This document shows positions 10,937-22,450 of a stretch of 64,000 bases of DNA, one piece after another; positions within the stretch are counted from its first letter, which is position 1, and the number at the start of each line of letters is the position of its first letter. The stretch is from Cladocopium goreaui (Eukaryota; Sar; Dinophyceae; Suessiales; Symbiodiniaceae), in contig CAMXCT020006568.1 of assembly GCA_947184155.2 (NCBI GenBank), positions 62,001 through 126,000 of the forward strand, read 5' to 3'. The translations under genes were made by a program, and so were the position numbers. The notes below the pieces were generated by a model. That model ran no database searches. It was not told where the DNA came from and saw nothing but the letters and a program-made list of their open reading frames with translations.

Positions 10937-11407
10937 TCAAGAATCCCTCAGGGTGTCACCTAACAGGAAAACATCATGTCGGAAATCAACATGAATGCAA
11001 ACTGTTGGCAACCATGACCTGAGGTAAGCTTTGTGTTCCAGTAATGATCTGAATGGAGGATGAGCATCCACTTCTTTAAGAACACCTTGTCGAACAGCAT
11101 CAATAAGATTCTGAGGATTGGCAGATTTCTTGGTCAAACAATCAGCTAAACACCATTGAGTTCTGATATGTGACAAATCAGCAATTGAACCTGAACATGC
11201 TTCCTTCCTAAGCATCTGAATCATGTGAATAGTCTCTTGTTGTTCAGGAACATGAGTAGTACTAGCAGTAGTCACAAGATTGTTTGCATCAGTCCTCATA
11301 TGAATCTCACTTGAAAGTCCAGTAATGTCCTTGACGAGTCCTCTTAACATCTGACAAGTGCCATAACACTTCATCAATGCATACAACTCAGCAACAGTGG
11401 TGCTCAA
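10937..11407 (-). pseudogene. Copia RNase H domain
   Basis: The frame begins STTVAELYALMKCYGTCQML, the usual RNase H motif with its Glu in a helix. It continues HMRTDANNLVTT (Asp of the second motif) and WCLADCLTKKSANPQNLI (final Asp). This is the standard C-terminal domain of a Ty1/copia pol. The stop at 10937 falls 70 bases before the ATG of the next ORF, and both share the strand, so they may be carried on one transcript. Confidence 0.85.
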
Positions 11408-11444
11408 AGTGGTTCGTTTGATTTTGGTTGATTCAAAGAAAATA

Positions 11445-11690
11445 AGAGAACCTTTGGTATTTTTGCTCTACCATTGCGCGCTGTGAGGATTTGTCGCTGT
11501 TGTTCCTAAACGCTGCATCGGGCATAGCAACTAATCTAGGATCACCTTGAAGTGGCCAGGACATAAGTTCCATAGGGTCACCTACAATTTGCCTGCAAAG
11601 TTTGCTCAGCGTTTTGCAATCACCTACTGTGGGTGAAGCAGCGGCAGAAGCACAACGTGAAAACTGATAACATGACTGAATTGGGTTCTT
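11445..11690 (-). pseudogene. RT thumb/connection segment in shifted frame
   Basis: After the shift near 11690 the alternate frame is open and reads SCYQFSRCASAAASPTVGDC, then LCRQIVGDPMELMSWPLQGD and RLVAMPDAAFRNNSDKSSQ, the conserved connection to RNase H. It stops near 11445. Another frame resumes KGSLIFFESTKIKRTTLSTT into the RNase H. The shortened junction suggests a small deletion. Confidence 0.75.
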
Positions 11691-13108
11691 GATTGTAACC
11701 AGTTGATACTACCTAACAAAGACCTATAGGCAGTATGGAGATCCTTGTCATATTTCTCTTCATCCTTCATACCTTTTGGTATCAGAATCTCAGACAGTTC
11801 ACTGACACACAGTGACTGTTCAACAGTGATGTGAGATTTCTTCTTGGTCTTTTCATCAATAATCCATTTCACACGCTGACCAGTGAACATCAAGTCATTC
11901 ACATCTTCATGACCAATCTTGAATTGTGACTTGACAACCTTTTTGAACTTCTCCAGAAATTCTGGAGCGCCAGTAATGAACAAGTCATCAACATGTAAAC
12001 AACACATGCCAATAGGTTTTCTTCCCTTGGCATTACTCCCATTCACAGGGTCCATGAAGTGTTCCAAGAGTTCTTCAACAATCTCAGGTGTCAACTGTGG
12101 TGTCGTGGTAAGATATGTACGCTCTGAAGGTAAGAAGGCTGAAACAAGTACTTCAGCTTCTTCTTCCAAACTTGTGGAAACATTTTCCTTGTTCAAGTCA
12201 TGATTCACTTCAAGCAACCACCAAACTCCTTTTCTCTTCACAATAGAAGTTCTCAAATGAAACTTCTTTCGATCATATTGTGGCTCAGGAGTTCTCAATG
12301 CTTTTGCACGATAGGCAACTTGAGCATGACCATTTTCAAAGTTGTGCCAACCAGACTTGTGTTCAACAGATTCCAAGAATTTCAACATGGTTTCATCAAC
12401 AACAGGAGTCCAAGCACAATCTTCAACCTTCTTTTCCTTGAACTCTTTTCTCTGTTTCCATGTTTGGGTTTGTTGATAACAAGCTGAAAACAACCTTTCT
12501 TCAACCAAAAGAGACTTATGAACTTCCTCAGCAATGTCGGAGGATTCATCACGTGTTTCCTCAATCTCATGTGAGCTTACGCTATAATAGGACACAGGTG
12601 CGGGTTCAGTTGTCTCAGAGTCAGCAAAGCTAACTTGTTTTGGCTCCTTAAAAGCACCTTCATAGCACACATATGTGCATCTGTCCGCTCTTGTTGGTTG
12701 AATGCCAAGCGAAATCAGAAACTTGTCTAAGCGGTTCCACCACCTACGCGGTGCGTCCGCAAGTCCATAGACGGAACGAGTGCACAAACCAACCAAGTAA
12801 GGAGGCAAACCAATGTCAGTAGGCAACTGAACATGGATAACACGTCGGTCTAAGTCGTATGTTTCCCCCTGAAGGAAGGCAGTTTTCAAGTCTAAATGGA
12901 GTAAATCCCAGTACATCGAGGCTGCATGCTGAGATGCCACACGAAAACCATACCTGGTAGCAGTAGGACTATCAGTCTGTAGGTCATACTTCTGTGCATC
13001 TTGGAAGCCTCTGCATACCCATCTAGCCGCTAGCCTTGAACTTCTTGAACTGTCCATCCTTATCAACCTTGATGGTAAGCACCCATCTGCCAGTGACATA
13101 GTTATCAA
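11624..13108 (-). pseudogene. Ty1/copia reverse transcriptase (RVT_2)
   Basis: The 494-codon frame has the copia RT signature: ARWVCRGFQDA at residues 28-38, LDLKTAFLQGE at 72-82 (first catalytic Asp), SVYGLADAPRRWW at 112-124, and LHVDDLFITG at 371-380 (the VDD active site). The end, SLLGSINWLQSRTQFSHV, is also typical. A 5-base insertion (tagcg) just before ARWV breaks the join to the lead-in. A one-base shift near 11690 throws the end out of frame. About 220 residues between the fingers/palm block and the VDD motif are unusually long and charged. Confidence 0.9.
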
Positions 13109-13110
13109 TC

Positions 13111-13572
13111 TTACGACGTCTCTTTGTCTCTGAAAGTCATGGCAGTGAAATCCAGAAAACTTCTGAATTCTTCAAGCTTGGCTTCTTTGATCTCCTTAGC
13201 ATACTTCTTCAAAATTTCTTGAGTGATAACTGATTCAGCTTTCGGCTGCTTCTTTCCATTCTTGGCCAAATACTGTTCAAACTGTTTGAATCCAGTAACA
13301 TCGTATGAACCAAAATCAGGAGCAGCATGTATTTTGGGTGTCAACGGAACAAAAGCAGTACCATCGATATCGACAAAGTGAGAGTGGTCTGATGTGTAAG
13401 GTTCAGTGTCCACATCTTCTTCCTGAAGCGGAGCAATGTCTTCCTCAGTCAAACATGATTTGTTTAGATGTTTGTGTAATGCATGGTGTTTCTGGGAAAC
13501 ACTTACAACACGTTTTTTTCTCTGTGAATCAGCGTTTTGTTTAGTAGGAAGATGCGCTTTGACACTCAGCAT
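13111..13572 (-). pseudogene. Copia polyprotein, linker upstream of RT
   Basis: An open frame of 153 codons is charged and Lys/Glu-rich (...QEILKKYAKEIKEAKLEEF...). It ends at a TAA just before the RT. A one-base shift at the stop leads into the next frame, which continues R-K-I-D-N-Y-V-T-G-R-W-V-L, the usual lead-in to a copia RT. It probably corresponds to the region between integrase and RT. The Met at 13572 need not be a real start, because the element appears truncated here. Confidence 0.6.
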
Positions 13573-13575
13573 GGT

Positions 13576-13974
13576 GCTTGCTTAAACCAGGGCTTGAATT
13601 TAAACCGAAGCAGTGTGTGAACCAAGGTTCCTGAAAAAGGCTATACATAGAAAGGTTGCGCGTGTAAATTGTGTTCTGCACAAAAGCAAGTGGATTGACA
13701 GGCCACATGTATGAGGCATAGGAATGTAGAAAGTGTAAGAATGACAGAGCAAACCAATCGTGAGCACCACAATGGAAACAGCGTGGGCAGAGTCGAACCC
13801 AGCACATTGCAACGAAAGACGCAGAGGAAAAACACGAACAGGAGAGACAAAACATGGGTTTTGCGTAAGCCGGGGTTTGAGTTGAAACTGAATCATGTTT
13901 CGAAACTAAGGTTGAAACGAAAAATGATAAGCACGACGCGGAGAGGGGGGGGAGGGGTGTCATTTACGAATTTT
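13576..13974. repeat. Dispersed repeat shared with the upstream flank of copy 3
   Basis: Bases 13761-13950 (gagcaccacaatggaaacag... to ...acgacgcggagagg) match 36062-36250 almost perfectly. This sequence therefore precedes segmental copies 2 and 3 alike and is probably part of the repeat unit. Bases 13576-13760 have no second copy in the window. Confidence 0.85.
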
Positions 13975-14160
13975 TAGAATTTGGAGCTGGGAACAATTTA
14001 GAATTTTTAGAATTTTTAGAATTGAATTTTAAAAATTCTGAGCTTGGAAAAATTGAGAATTCTAAATTTGGAGCTTAGTAAAATTTAGATTTTCAGAATT
14101 GAATTCTAACAGTCTAAATGTGGAGCATGGAAAAATTTAGAATTTTTACAAGGAAAACTG
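13975..14160. repeat. AGAATTTTT / GAATTCTAA low-complexity tract
   Basis: Repeated tttagaatttttagaattttt and gagcttgg(a)aaaattt motifs. The tract is absent from the corresponding place before copy 3, so it is an insertion or local expansion in copy 2. Confidence 0.75.
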
Positions 14161-14194
14161 CGCGCGCCACATAGTACATGTTTTTTCCTCGTAC

Positions 14195-14480
14195 GGGGGG
14201 TGGGGGAGGGGGGTTCAAGTTAGACGGGGCAAAAATCCGCACCAGGGGGAAAGTCTAGACAGAGACTGAAGACTAAACAAACAGTACAACTACGAACAAG
14301 CAAGATCCACAAGACACGCCGGCAGGCCGGCGGATTCACTTAAATTGTTACTATTTCTGCTCAATGTGAAATATGATGAAATAACTCTGATAGTTTGCAG
14401 AAGTCCATTCCTATAGCAGTTGGAAATTTTACTCATAGTCTACATAAATAGACTTTATATAATTTTACAGCCCTCTCTTC
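14195..14480. repeat. Second shared block upstream of copy 2
   Basis: From ggttcaagttagacggggca through the gccggcaggccggcgg palindrome to ttttactcatagt, this stretch repeats at 36290-36560. It links the 13761-13950 block to the main segmental repeat, so the full unit is larger than copy 1 shows. Confidence 0.88.
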
Positions 14481-15016
14481 ATAGAACGGCTTGCACTATG
14501 TTTCTGCTAAGAGCCTTTAAGCCTTTTCTAGGCCCAATGGATTCCCAATTCAAACCCTGGAGAAACCCAAAAGGCTCCCAAATAATCCCACTGAACCACC
14601 AACAAAACCTAAATTGCCCCCAACAAAAACCTAAATAATTTCCGAAAATGGGCCAAGCACATCCAAGGGATCACCAACTGATTTCCAAACAATTCCCAAC
14701 CAATTCCCAAAAATGGGCTGCACCACCACCACAAACCCAATAAAACCTAAGAAAAGCTAACAGGAACCCAACAAATTCCCCAAAATTGGCTGCACCCACA
14801 TCAAAAACCAAATCAAACCTAAACAAAGCTAGGGCAAAAACAAACAAAACATAAAGTCCCCCACCCGACTAAACTCCCATAGGTGTTCAATGTGTTTTTA
14901 TTAGCTTACTTTAGTCTCTTTTGGGTTTTTGATGGGGTTTCCTTAGGGTGCATATATGGCCAAAAATACCTCTAGCAGAAACATACCCCATGCCATTCTA
15001 AGATCTCTGGTCTCTC
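14481..15016. other. Insertion specific to copy 2: CAAA/CCCAA-rich degenerate repeats
   Basis: This stretch interrupts the block shared with copy 3. It has loosely repeated ~100-base units containing caaacccaataaaacctaa, attcccaaaaatgggctgca and similar. No coding potential beyond short chance frames. Confidence 0.6.
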
Positions 15017-17758
15017 GTGCCTTTCTACACTGGTTAAGAACGGGCCCAGTTCATGGACTCCAATCATCCCCAATTTTTTTTTGCAATACTCTATATATAA
15101 ATCAATCAATCAATGGGTTTTGCAATGTGTTGAACATTTCCAGGAGCCGCGAGGTCGCAAGACGCGGCCACCCAGCTCTAGCGCCTCGCCGCCGCCGAAG
15201 AAGGCCACGCCCAAGCCGAAGCCGCCGGCGCCGTCGCCGGTGAAGGCGGTGAAGGTCGCGAAGACGGCGCCGGTGAAGACGCTTGGAGCATGGTGGACGT
15301 TGGGTGTCTTTGAAAGTGGTGGAAATGAACATAATCCACTTTGATAGTACCCCATTTTTAATATATTTCAATCAAACCCATGTTGGGATCGTATCATGTG
15401 TTTGTTTTTTGTTGAAGGGTATCCGGTGTGCCCCTGATGATCCGATTCCAAGGAAAACTATCACCAAGAAGACGCAGAAAAAGGTCAGCTCAAATTCTTC
15501 AACGTTCCTTGGCGCGTGATGATGGTTTTGTTGGTACGCGTAGATTCCAACCGGCTGGGGTGTGGCCCTTTAGCCATCCAACGGGTATAAACCACTCCAC
15601 CCCACTTCTTTTTTCTCTTCACGTCTCGGGTTGAAGGACTAGTACTCAGCTGTTCAGCTGGTTTCAATGAGAGGTTTCAGGAAGGGCTAATACCATGCAA
15701 TACCCTGGTGCAAACTGTACGGTTGCTTGAGATATCATCCAGTTGCATCAAACAGGCCGTTGCGAGATGACAAACAGTGTTGGTTCCTTCATGTTTTGGA
15801 AGTGTTAAGTGGGATGGAACATGTTCTGAAATGCAAGCATGCTCCTTAGCAAGATGAGGCTGCAGATGGTGTGTAAAGTTATAGACTGTAGAATTAGTAT
15901 CAAAATACAGCATATCAAACACAATCAATGTTTGGGTTCATCAAGTCAGGTTGACTCGCTGTCATCTAGATGTAAGCTGTTTAATTAGACTAGACATATA
16001 ATCATATAGTTTTACATATCATTTCATTATCACCGCATCATACTCACATCATAATCCCATATAACCCCATTGAAATTCCATGATTATCACCTTACCCTTT
16101 GGTAAACTAACATAGCTATGTACATCCCCATGAAATTCGTAGGTAAATCGTTTGTCACAAACTGGGCAAAAAAGACTGTTCGCAAACTGTTAACCGAAGC
16201 CCAGGGTATATCCGCATCATGTTTATGATTGTTCATTCGTGATATAAACTCTGGATTATTAACCAAGTTTTTTAACAATTATTTTGATTATGAAAATTGA
16301 TGTTAAACTATACTAATGATGTTTCATCATAGTACACCAATGGATTAGTATTAACTAACTGTAGATAATTAACAATGATTATGTTTTAATACCACATAAA
16401 TAAACATCAATGCACCGTGCTTCATAGTTTTGTCCATGAATTATTGTTAACTAAACATGGATTCTTCACAATGATCAGTAACAAAGATCACCGAAACCAA
16501 ACCGCAGGTCCCCAGTGCCGGTGCCGGCAGTGCCGTCGGTGCCGGCGCCGGCTGTGGCGAAGGGCACGAAGAAGACGATCAAAGAGGTGAAGGTCACAGA
16601 GAGCAAGGCTGGAATGGGAGAAGGCTGGGAAATGATGGAAACATATAGGGAAATTGACATTTACCCTTTGGTGAACTAACGGTTTGCTATTGAAAAATAA
16701 AAAATCAAATATATATATATATTAATTGTATGCCACACACATGTTGATTAAAGTGGGGAAGCTGATGAGCGATCAGATTTTTGGGTACCGCATGTTCAGC
16801 TGGCAGGGATGAACACTAGGATAGCAGGGTTTTGACCCGTAATCATATGTGAATGTAGCAACCCCAAAAGGATAGACCAGGAATTTGGAAACGGATTTGT
16901 CAAATGTTTTGGGGATTGCTACAATATTGAATAGTAATACCGATGCGGATGCGATATATGTAAATTGGCAATCGGACTCTGTCATCTCTAGCATACATGA
17001 TTCTAGATCATATATCTAAAATCCAATTTGGCAGATATGATATGAATGTGAAATGGATCCGCCTTCCCGGTTGGTGCAGGAGAAGGGCAAGACTCCCAGT
17101 AGCGTCAACAAGGAGCCTGGACTGTCCAGAGTTGGACATACTTTTTTTGGTTCTGTACCAGTACCGCACAAGGCGGTAGCGGAAGTTTCAAGGATAGGAC
17201 ACTATAGGAGAGGTGAGTTGTTGTGATGCATGGATGGCAGAGCGAATCCACTGATGGACGGAAAGGTGGTTGGAGTTGTGTTTTTTGGAGTGCTTGCAAT
17301 GGGTGCTGTGTGGTGTAGTGCAGTTGTAGTTGTAATTGTAGTGTAGTGGAGCTGTAGTTGTAGTGTAGTGTGATTAGCGTAGTGTAGTTGCAGTTGCAGT
17401 TGTGGTGTGGTGTAAGTAGTGTAGCGGCGTAGCGGCGTAGCGGCGTGGAGTTAGTGTAGCGTAGTGTTGTGTCATGTAGTGTAGTTGTAGTTGCAGTGTA
17501 GTGTAATTGGTGTATTGTAGCGTTTTGTCATGTAGCCTAGTTGTAGTGTAGCGTAGTGTAATTGAGGTAGTGTAGTGTAATGTAGTGTAGTTGTAGCTGC
17601 AGTTGTAGCAGTTGTTGTAGTTGTCGTTGTAGTGTAATTAGTCTGTACAAATTATAGCGAGGACAAACGAGGCAACGAGGTGGGTAAGTCAGATTTAACG
17701 AGGTAAAGATTAATTTGGTTCTGTGAATTAGCCAACTCGACGAGGTAGCCTTGTACTG
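15017..17758. repeat. Segmental repeat, copy 2
   Basis: Nearly identical to 1-2840, including all three GC-rich islands, the tatata runs and the GTAGT tract. Differences include a 60-base stretch around 16320-16375 that copy 1 lacks but copy 3 has, and absence of the 1671-1790 stretch near 16730. So copies 2 and 3 do not descend simply from copy 1. Confidence 0.93.
15146..15344 (+). CDS. Lys/Pro/Ala-rich exon-like island (copy 2)
   Basis: Same island as at 128-328, differing by a Thr-to-Ala change in the SPVK(T/A)VKVAK stretch. It is flanked by the same acceptor-like ttccag. Confidence 0.4.
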
Positions 17759-18044
17759 GTTTGTTGCATGTTTGGACTGGGTTAGAAAAACTTTTGGGGA
17801 GCCACAAAGTTTGATTTTCCGTCACTAGAGGTCCAACTCCACAAAAGGAAGGACAGAAACTTTTGCGGTGTAGGAAAGTTTTTTTGAACGCATTCTACCC
17901 GAGCTTGCTTTGCTTTCATCACTATGAGCATGAAAGAGCTGCAAAGAAAACTATAAAAAAATGTACGAGAATTTTTTGGGGGGTCAAGCTGTCGAACTTG
18001 CTCTTGTTTTAGTCACCATGACGCTCAAAGTGCTGGTGACCAGT
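17759..18044. other. Divergent leader of the satellite array
   Basis: Contains weak echoes of the 159-base satellite (aaacttttggggagccacaaag, caaactttt) but no regular period. No gene seen. Confidence 0.5.
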
Positions 18045-19500
18045 CCCCAAACTAAACTTTTCAGTGGCGAAAGAGTTTTTCTGTTCGCTTGGCTTGGGCT
18101 ACCCCACAACCTTAAACTTTAAACCCCTACTCAGAAATGACGAGGGGAAGTCTTCTGTGTTGAACATGGGAACTAGCGAGGCGTCCCGTTGTCACACGAG
18201 GAAACCCCAAAATAAACTTTTAAGCGGGGGAACAGTTTTTCTGTCGCTTGGCTTGGGCTACCCCACAACCTTAAACTTTAAACCCCTACTCAGAAATGAC
18301 GAGGGGAAGTCTTCTGTATTGAATATGGGAACTAGCGAGGCGTCCCGTTGTCACACCAATTAACCCCAAAATAAACTTTTAAGCGGGGGAACAGTTTTTC
18401 TGTCGCTTGGCTTGGGCTACCCCACAACCTTAAACTTTAAACCCCTACTCAGAAATGATGAGGGGAAGTCTTCTGTATTGAACATGGGAACTAGCAAGGC
18501 GTCCCGTTGTCACACGAGGTAACCCCAAAATAAACTTTTAAGCGAGGGAAAAGTTGTTCTGTTCGCTTGGATTGGGCTACCCCACAACTTTAAACTTTAA
18601 ACCCCTACTCAGAAATGACGAGGGGAAGTCTTCTGTATTGAACATGGGAACTAGCGAGGCGTCCCGTTGTCACACGAGGTAACCCCAAAATAAACTTTTA
18701 AGCGGGGGAACAGTTTTTCTGTCGCTTGGCTTGGGCTACCCCACAACCTTAAACTTTAAACCCCTACTCAGAAATGACGAGGGGAAGTCTTCTGTATTGA
18801 ACATGGGAACTAGCGAGGCGTCCCGTTGTCACACGAGGTAACCCCAAAATAAACTTTTAAGCGGGGGAACAGTTTTTCTGTCGCTTGGCTTGGGCTACCC
18901 CACAACCTTAAACTTTAAACCCCTACTCAGAAATGACGAGGGGAAGTCTTCTGTATTGAACATGGGAACTAGCGAGGCGTCCCGTTGTCACACGAGGTAA
19001 CCCCAAAATAAACTTTTAAGCGGGGGAACAGTTTTCTGTCGCTTGGCTTGGGCTACCCCACAACCTTAAACTTTAAACCCCTACTCAGAAATGACGAGGG
19101 GAAGTCTTCTGTATTGAACATGGGAACTAGCGAGGCGTCCCGTTGTCACACGAGGTAACCCCAAAATAAACTTTTAAGCGGGGGAACAGTTTTTCTGTCG
19201 CTTGGCTTGGGCTACCCCACAACCTTAAACTTTAAACCCCACCTCAGAAATGACGAGGGGAAGTCTTCTGTATTGAACATGGGAACTAGCGAGGCGTCCC
19301 GTTGTCACACGAGGTAACCCCAAAATAAACTTTTAAGCGGGGGAAAAGTTTTTCTGTCGCTTTGTTTTGGGCCCACCACAACCTGAAACCTTCATTCCTT
19401 ATTGAGAAATAGCGAGGACAAGCCTTATTTCCATCATGCGAATTAGCGATGCGAGGCGTTAAAGCTGGGGAACGAAATAGCACACGAGGGAGACGAGGTA
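18045..19500. repeat. 159-bp tandem satellite, about nine units
   Basis: The landmark ccccaaaataaac occurs at 18045 (variant), 18205, 18364, 18523, 18683, 18842, 19001, 19159 and 19318, a spacing of 158-160 bases. Units are over 95% alike in the middle and decay at both ends; the last one, from 19340, is strongly divergent. Each unit carries ggcttgggctaccccacaac and gaggggaagtcttctgta. The one long plus-strand frame (18064-18363) is a by-product. Confidence 0.95.
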
Positions 19501-19519
19501 AGAAATAAAGTAATTTTGG

Positions 19520-19700
19520 CAGATTAGCGTAGTGTACTGTAATTGGCGTAGTGTAGTGTACTTAGTGTAATGTATTTGTAGTTGTAGCTGTAGTAGTGGT
19601 AGTGGTAGTGGTAGGTCATCTCTCTATCAGTCTATCTATCTGTCCGTCTATCTATCCATCTCTATGTCTATCTTGCATTATCTTTCTATCTGTCTAGCTG
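19520..19700. repeat. GTAGT tract followed by TCTATCTATC microsatellite
   Basis: gtagtgta/gtagttgtag motifs up to about 19612 are followed by tctatctatctgtccgtctatc repeats to about 19695. They resemble the ends of the segmental repeats and mark the left border of the next copia fragment. Confidence 0.85.
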
Positions 19701-19719
19701 CAAGCTTGAAAACGAAGCT

Positions 19720-21750
19720 ATTCTGCGAGAGGAAGGTGAAGAAGAAGATCAACTTCATGCTCCTCAAGGTGGTTCTGAAGTGGAAGTTCAAGTTTTGGAT
19801 CCCAAGCGAAAACTAGCGCCAACTCCGGGGGAGCTCCAACTTGCTGATGGCAGCAGAAGACTTCATGGCAAACAGCATGTGGGTCGTCTTCCTCCCAGCG
19901 TCTCTAAGCTGCTGTGGACCACAACAGAGGGGAGTGCACTGGACCAGGTGGTGTCTTCAAAAACTTTGACCAGCGATCCAGATCAAAAAGGAGCCTGAAG
20001 ATGAATATGGCATGTTGGAAGGACATCAAAAACTCCAACCTGAAGCTCAAAACTACCTCCATCATCTTCAAGAACTTTGTCTTCTACAGCACAATGAACT
20101 GCGTCGTCTTCGAAGAGAGGAAACCCAAATTAGGGACTATGACATGTTGGGGCAAACATTGAAGAGCATTGATGATGAGGTTCAACGACTTGAAGGAGCA
20201 TTTCGGGGCTTAGCTAAGCATTGAGCCTACGGTCAAGGAGCAAGAGACCCTGGTTACAAAGACGCTCAAACTCGATGAAGTTTGAAGAGAGCTGGCTGAA
20301 TGGAAAGACCTCATCAAAGCGGAATATGATTCCCTCTTGAAGCACAAGGCCATCGAACCCATCAACAGAGAGCAGTACCAGGAGCTTCAAAGAACTCACC
20401 ATATCGAGGTGATTCCTTGGAAAACTTGTGGCAACAGTCAAGCCGCCCTTCAAAAGAAAAGGACGGCTTGTTGCTTGTGGCAACCAAGCCACCAATTATG
20501 AAGATGCAGAGGTGGCAGCTGGTGGGCTGTGTGCGGTGAGTACGAGGTCTCTGGTGTCAAAGGCATCTCATTGTGGTTGGGGTTGTGCGACGGTCGATGT
20601 CAAGACTGCAGCTTTTCTTCAAGCTCCAAGTTGACTTTGGTCACCCTGCCAGCAATTACCAAGGAAGTTCAAGCATGTGGCCAAGAATGGTGGCTGTTGT
20701 ATAGACTGCATGGTAGAAGTCCTCGAGACTGGGCAATCTATCGAGATGGTCAACAGTGCCGGATGTCTCCAACACTGGAGCCACACGTTTGGTCGCTTGA
20801 AGAGTTGGAAGAGAACTCCAAGGGCGAGACATGGATCGTCATCGGCAACATGGGGGTCCATGTGGATGATCTTCTTCTCGTGGCCCCAATAACATCCTTG
20901 AGGAAGCGCTGAATGTTTTCGAGGAGAGGTTCACTTTGGCTACCCCTGAATGGTTCACGGTGGACACACAGGGCTATGCCTGGGGCAAAAAATATATGTC
21001 CGCGACCTCATCGAGAAGCACAACATCTGCCAGACGTGGAATCCCATGCCCAAAGGTTGAAGAGGGACCAGAAGAACCCAGCGAGAACCTCAACGGTCCA
21101 GTACTTTAAGCTACCCAGCAGTTGTGCGGGGAGTTGATGTGGATCACAACAAGGACGCGACCTGACGTGTCGTACAGCGTGGGGGTAAGCGACCAAGCTA
21201 CGTCGTGGATATTGAACAGCAATGTTTGAAGTATCTCAGCGGGAGCGCTGCAAAGAAGTTCCGCTACAAAAGGAGTGGTCCAATCGATACGTTGGAGGTG
21301 ATGGTGGACGCAAGCTTTGGACCACCTCATGAAGGGTATATAGCTCTGTTCAAGGATCATGATGACCCATAACCCTCTCATGTGGGCGTCAACCACGCAA
21401 CCCTTGATCACCCAAAGTACAGCAGAAGCAGAGCTCTTGGCGTACAATTCAAGCGTATCAATGCGGCGAGTCAAGGGGAGCTCTTCTGAAAGTCCTTGGG
21501 TATGGGGGAGTGAAGAAGCACATGCAGGGGGACAGCATATCTGTCATGAGCCAATTCACAGCAGACACAGGTGCCTGGAGAACACGACACCTGAGACTTC
21601 GGTCAGCCAAGCTGCGGGAGGTGATACAAGATCTTGCTGAGCCATGGGCGGTGTCCTGCTCTGGTTTGGAGCTGGGGGCCGATGGTCTGACAAAACCATT
21701 GCAGGGACAAGCTTTCACTTGCTTTCTCAGCCTGCTGGAATGATGGACAA
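19720..21750 (+). pseudogene. Decayed Ty1/copia pol fragment (RT + RNase H), second family
   Basis: Scattered frames spell a copia pol of a different clade from the one at 13.1-10.9 kb. There is a coiled-coil region (about 20010-20224), then KPPFKRKGRLVACGNQATN and ATVDVKTAAFLQAPS (RT, 20428-20634), WWLLYRLHGRSPRDWAIYRD and GVHVDDLLLVAP (VDD motif, 20680-20890), and LCGELMWITTRTRPDVSYSV (about 21120-21180). RNase H follows: LITQSTAEAELLAYNS (about 21395-21450) and WRTRHLRLRSAKLREVI with GADGLTKPLQGQAF (21575-21715). At least six frame changes and several stops make it a clear pseudogene. No LTRs are seen. Confidence 0.85.
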
Positions 21751-21945
21751 GACAGATGTGAGTATCTCCAAGGTGTTGGGTCCTTCATCATCCAGTTCCT
21801 CTATGGCATCAAATGGCTTCAGCAAAGCGTTGACTGATGTTGGTGCTGCCGTGATGGGTGTTGGAATCTGGGCCGCTGGTGCTCGGTGGTTTGGCGTTGG
21901 TGGCAGTGTCTTTGTACCGCCAACACTTTGGAGCTGGAGGTGAAC
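21740..21945 (+). pseudogene. Tail of the second copia fragment with membrane-like helix
   Basis: After the RNase H a frame reads MMDKTDVSISKVLGPSSSSS, then a Gly/Ala/Val-rich hydrophobic stretch (about 20 residues, AAVMGVGIWAAGARW). It may be a remnant of a transmembrane tail at the C-terminus of the element's polyprotein. No family is recognised. Confidence 0.4.
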
Positions 21946-22450
21946 CTGGAGGACAAGGTCTCAAGGTCTACCTGATTTTGCTGAGGAGTCTCGCGACCGC
22001 ATAAGGACCACAAAGGTGGCCAACCCCAAAAAGGGAATTTGGATGAAGCGGGGCGCATCCACCCAATCCACAAAGCCCAGCCAGCACGGCAAAAAGGTTC
22101 AAAAGAAACTTTTTGTTGTAATGGCTCACAGGGCTCTTTTCCAGGTTTGGGTGGAGTAGTTGATGTCCAAGGCTTTCGAGCCGAGGATCGGGCGCACACC
22201 TCCGATCTGCGCCAGCCAATCCCACTCAGGTTGAAGAGGTCTCTGCAGTCGTCATACGGACGTGCACGTACAAGGATTAGCTCCATCACATGCAATGGGA
22301 CAAGTTCCGTGCTCGTCCAATCAAGTGCCTGGCAGGTGATTTGTCCAACCTAATGAACAGGGTGCTAGTCCCATCATTGATGTCTGGGACCGTCAGTGGC
22401 TCAATGAGAAACTTTAAAGAACCAGGCCTGAAGAAGCCACCCTTTTCTGC

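Larger units (their letters stand above)
5248..13575 (-). mobile_element. 5'-truncated, decayed Ty1/copia-type element with an extra KptA + EEP ORF
   Basis: Read on the minus strand, the order is: pre-RT linker, copia-type RT (RVT_2), RNase H, then a roughly 1,870-codon second ORF broken by three frameshifts and three in-frame stops. No gag, protease or integrase is visible before the RT, and no paired LTRs are seen. The left part of pol is therefore lost, or the element never had it. In ordinary Ty1/copia elements the 3' LTR follows RNase H directly; here 5.6 kb of extra coding sequence follows. The frames stay largely readable, so decay is fairly recent. Confidence 0.8.

Noticed and set aside
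13576-13760. Possible 5' LTR of the copia-type element
   Set aside because: No matching copy at the 5248 end, and the adjacent 13761-13950 block belongs to the segmental repeat.
18045-19500. Possible CRISPR array
   Set aside because: The whole 159-base unit is repeated with no unique spacers, and the context is eukaryotic.
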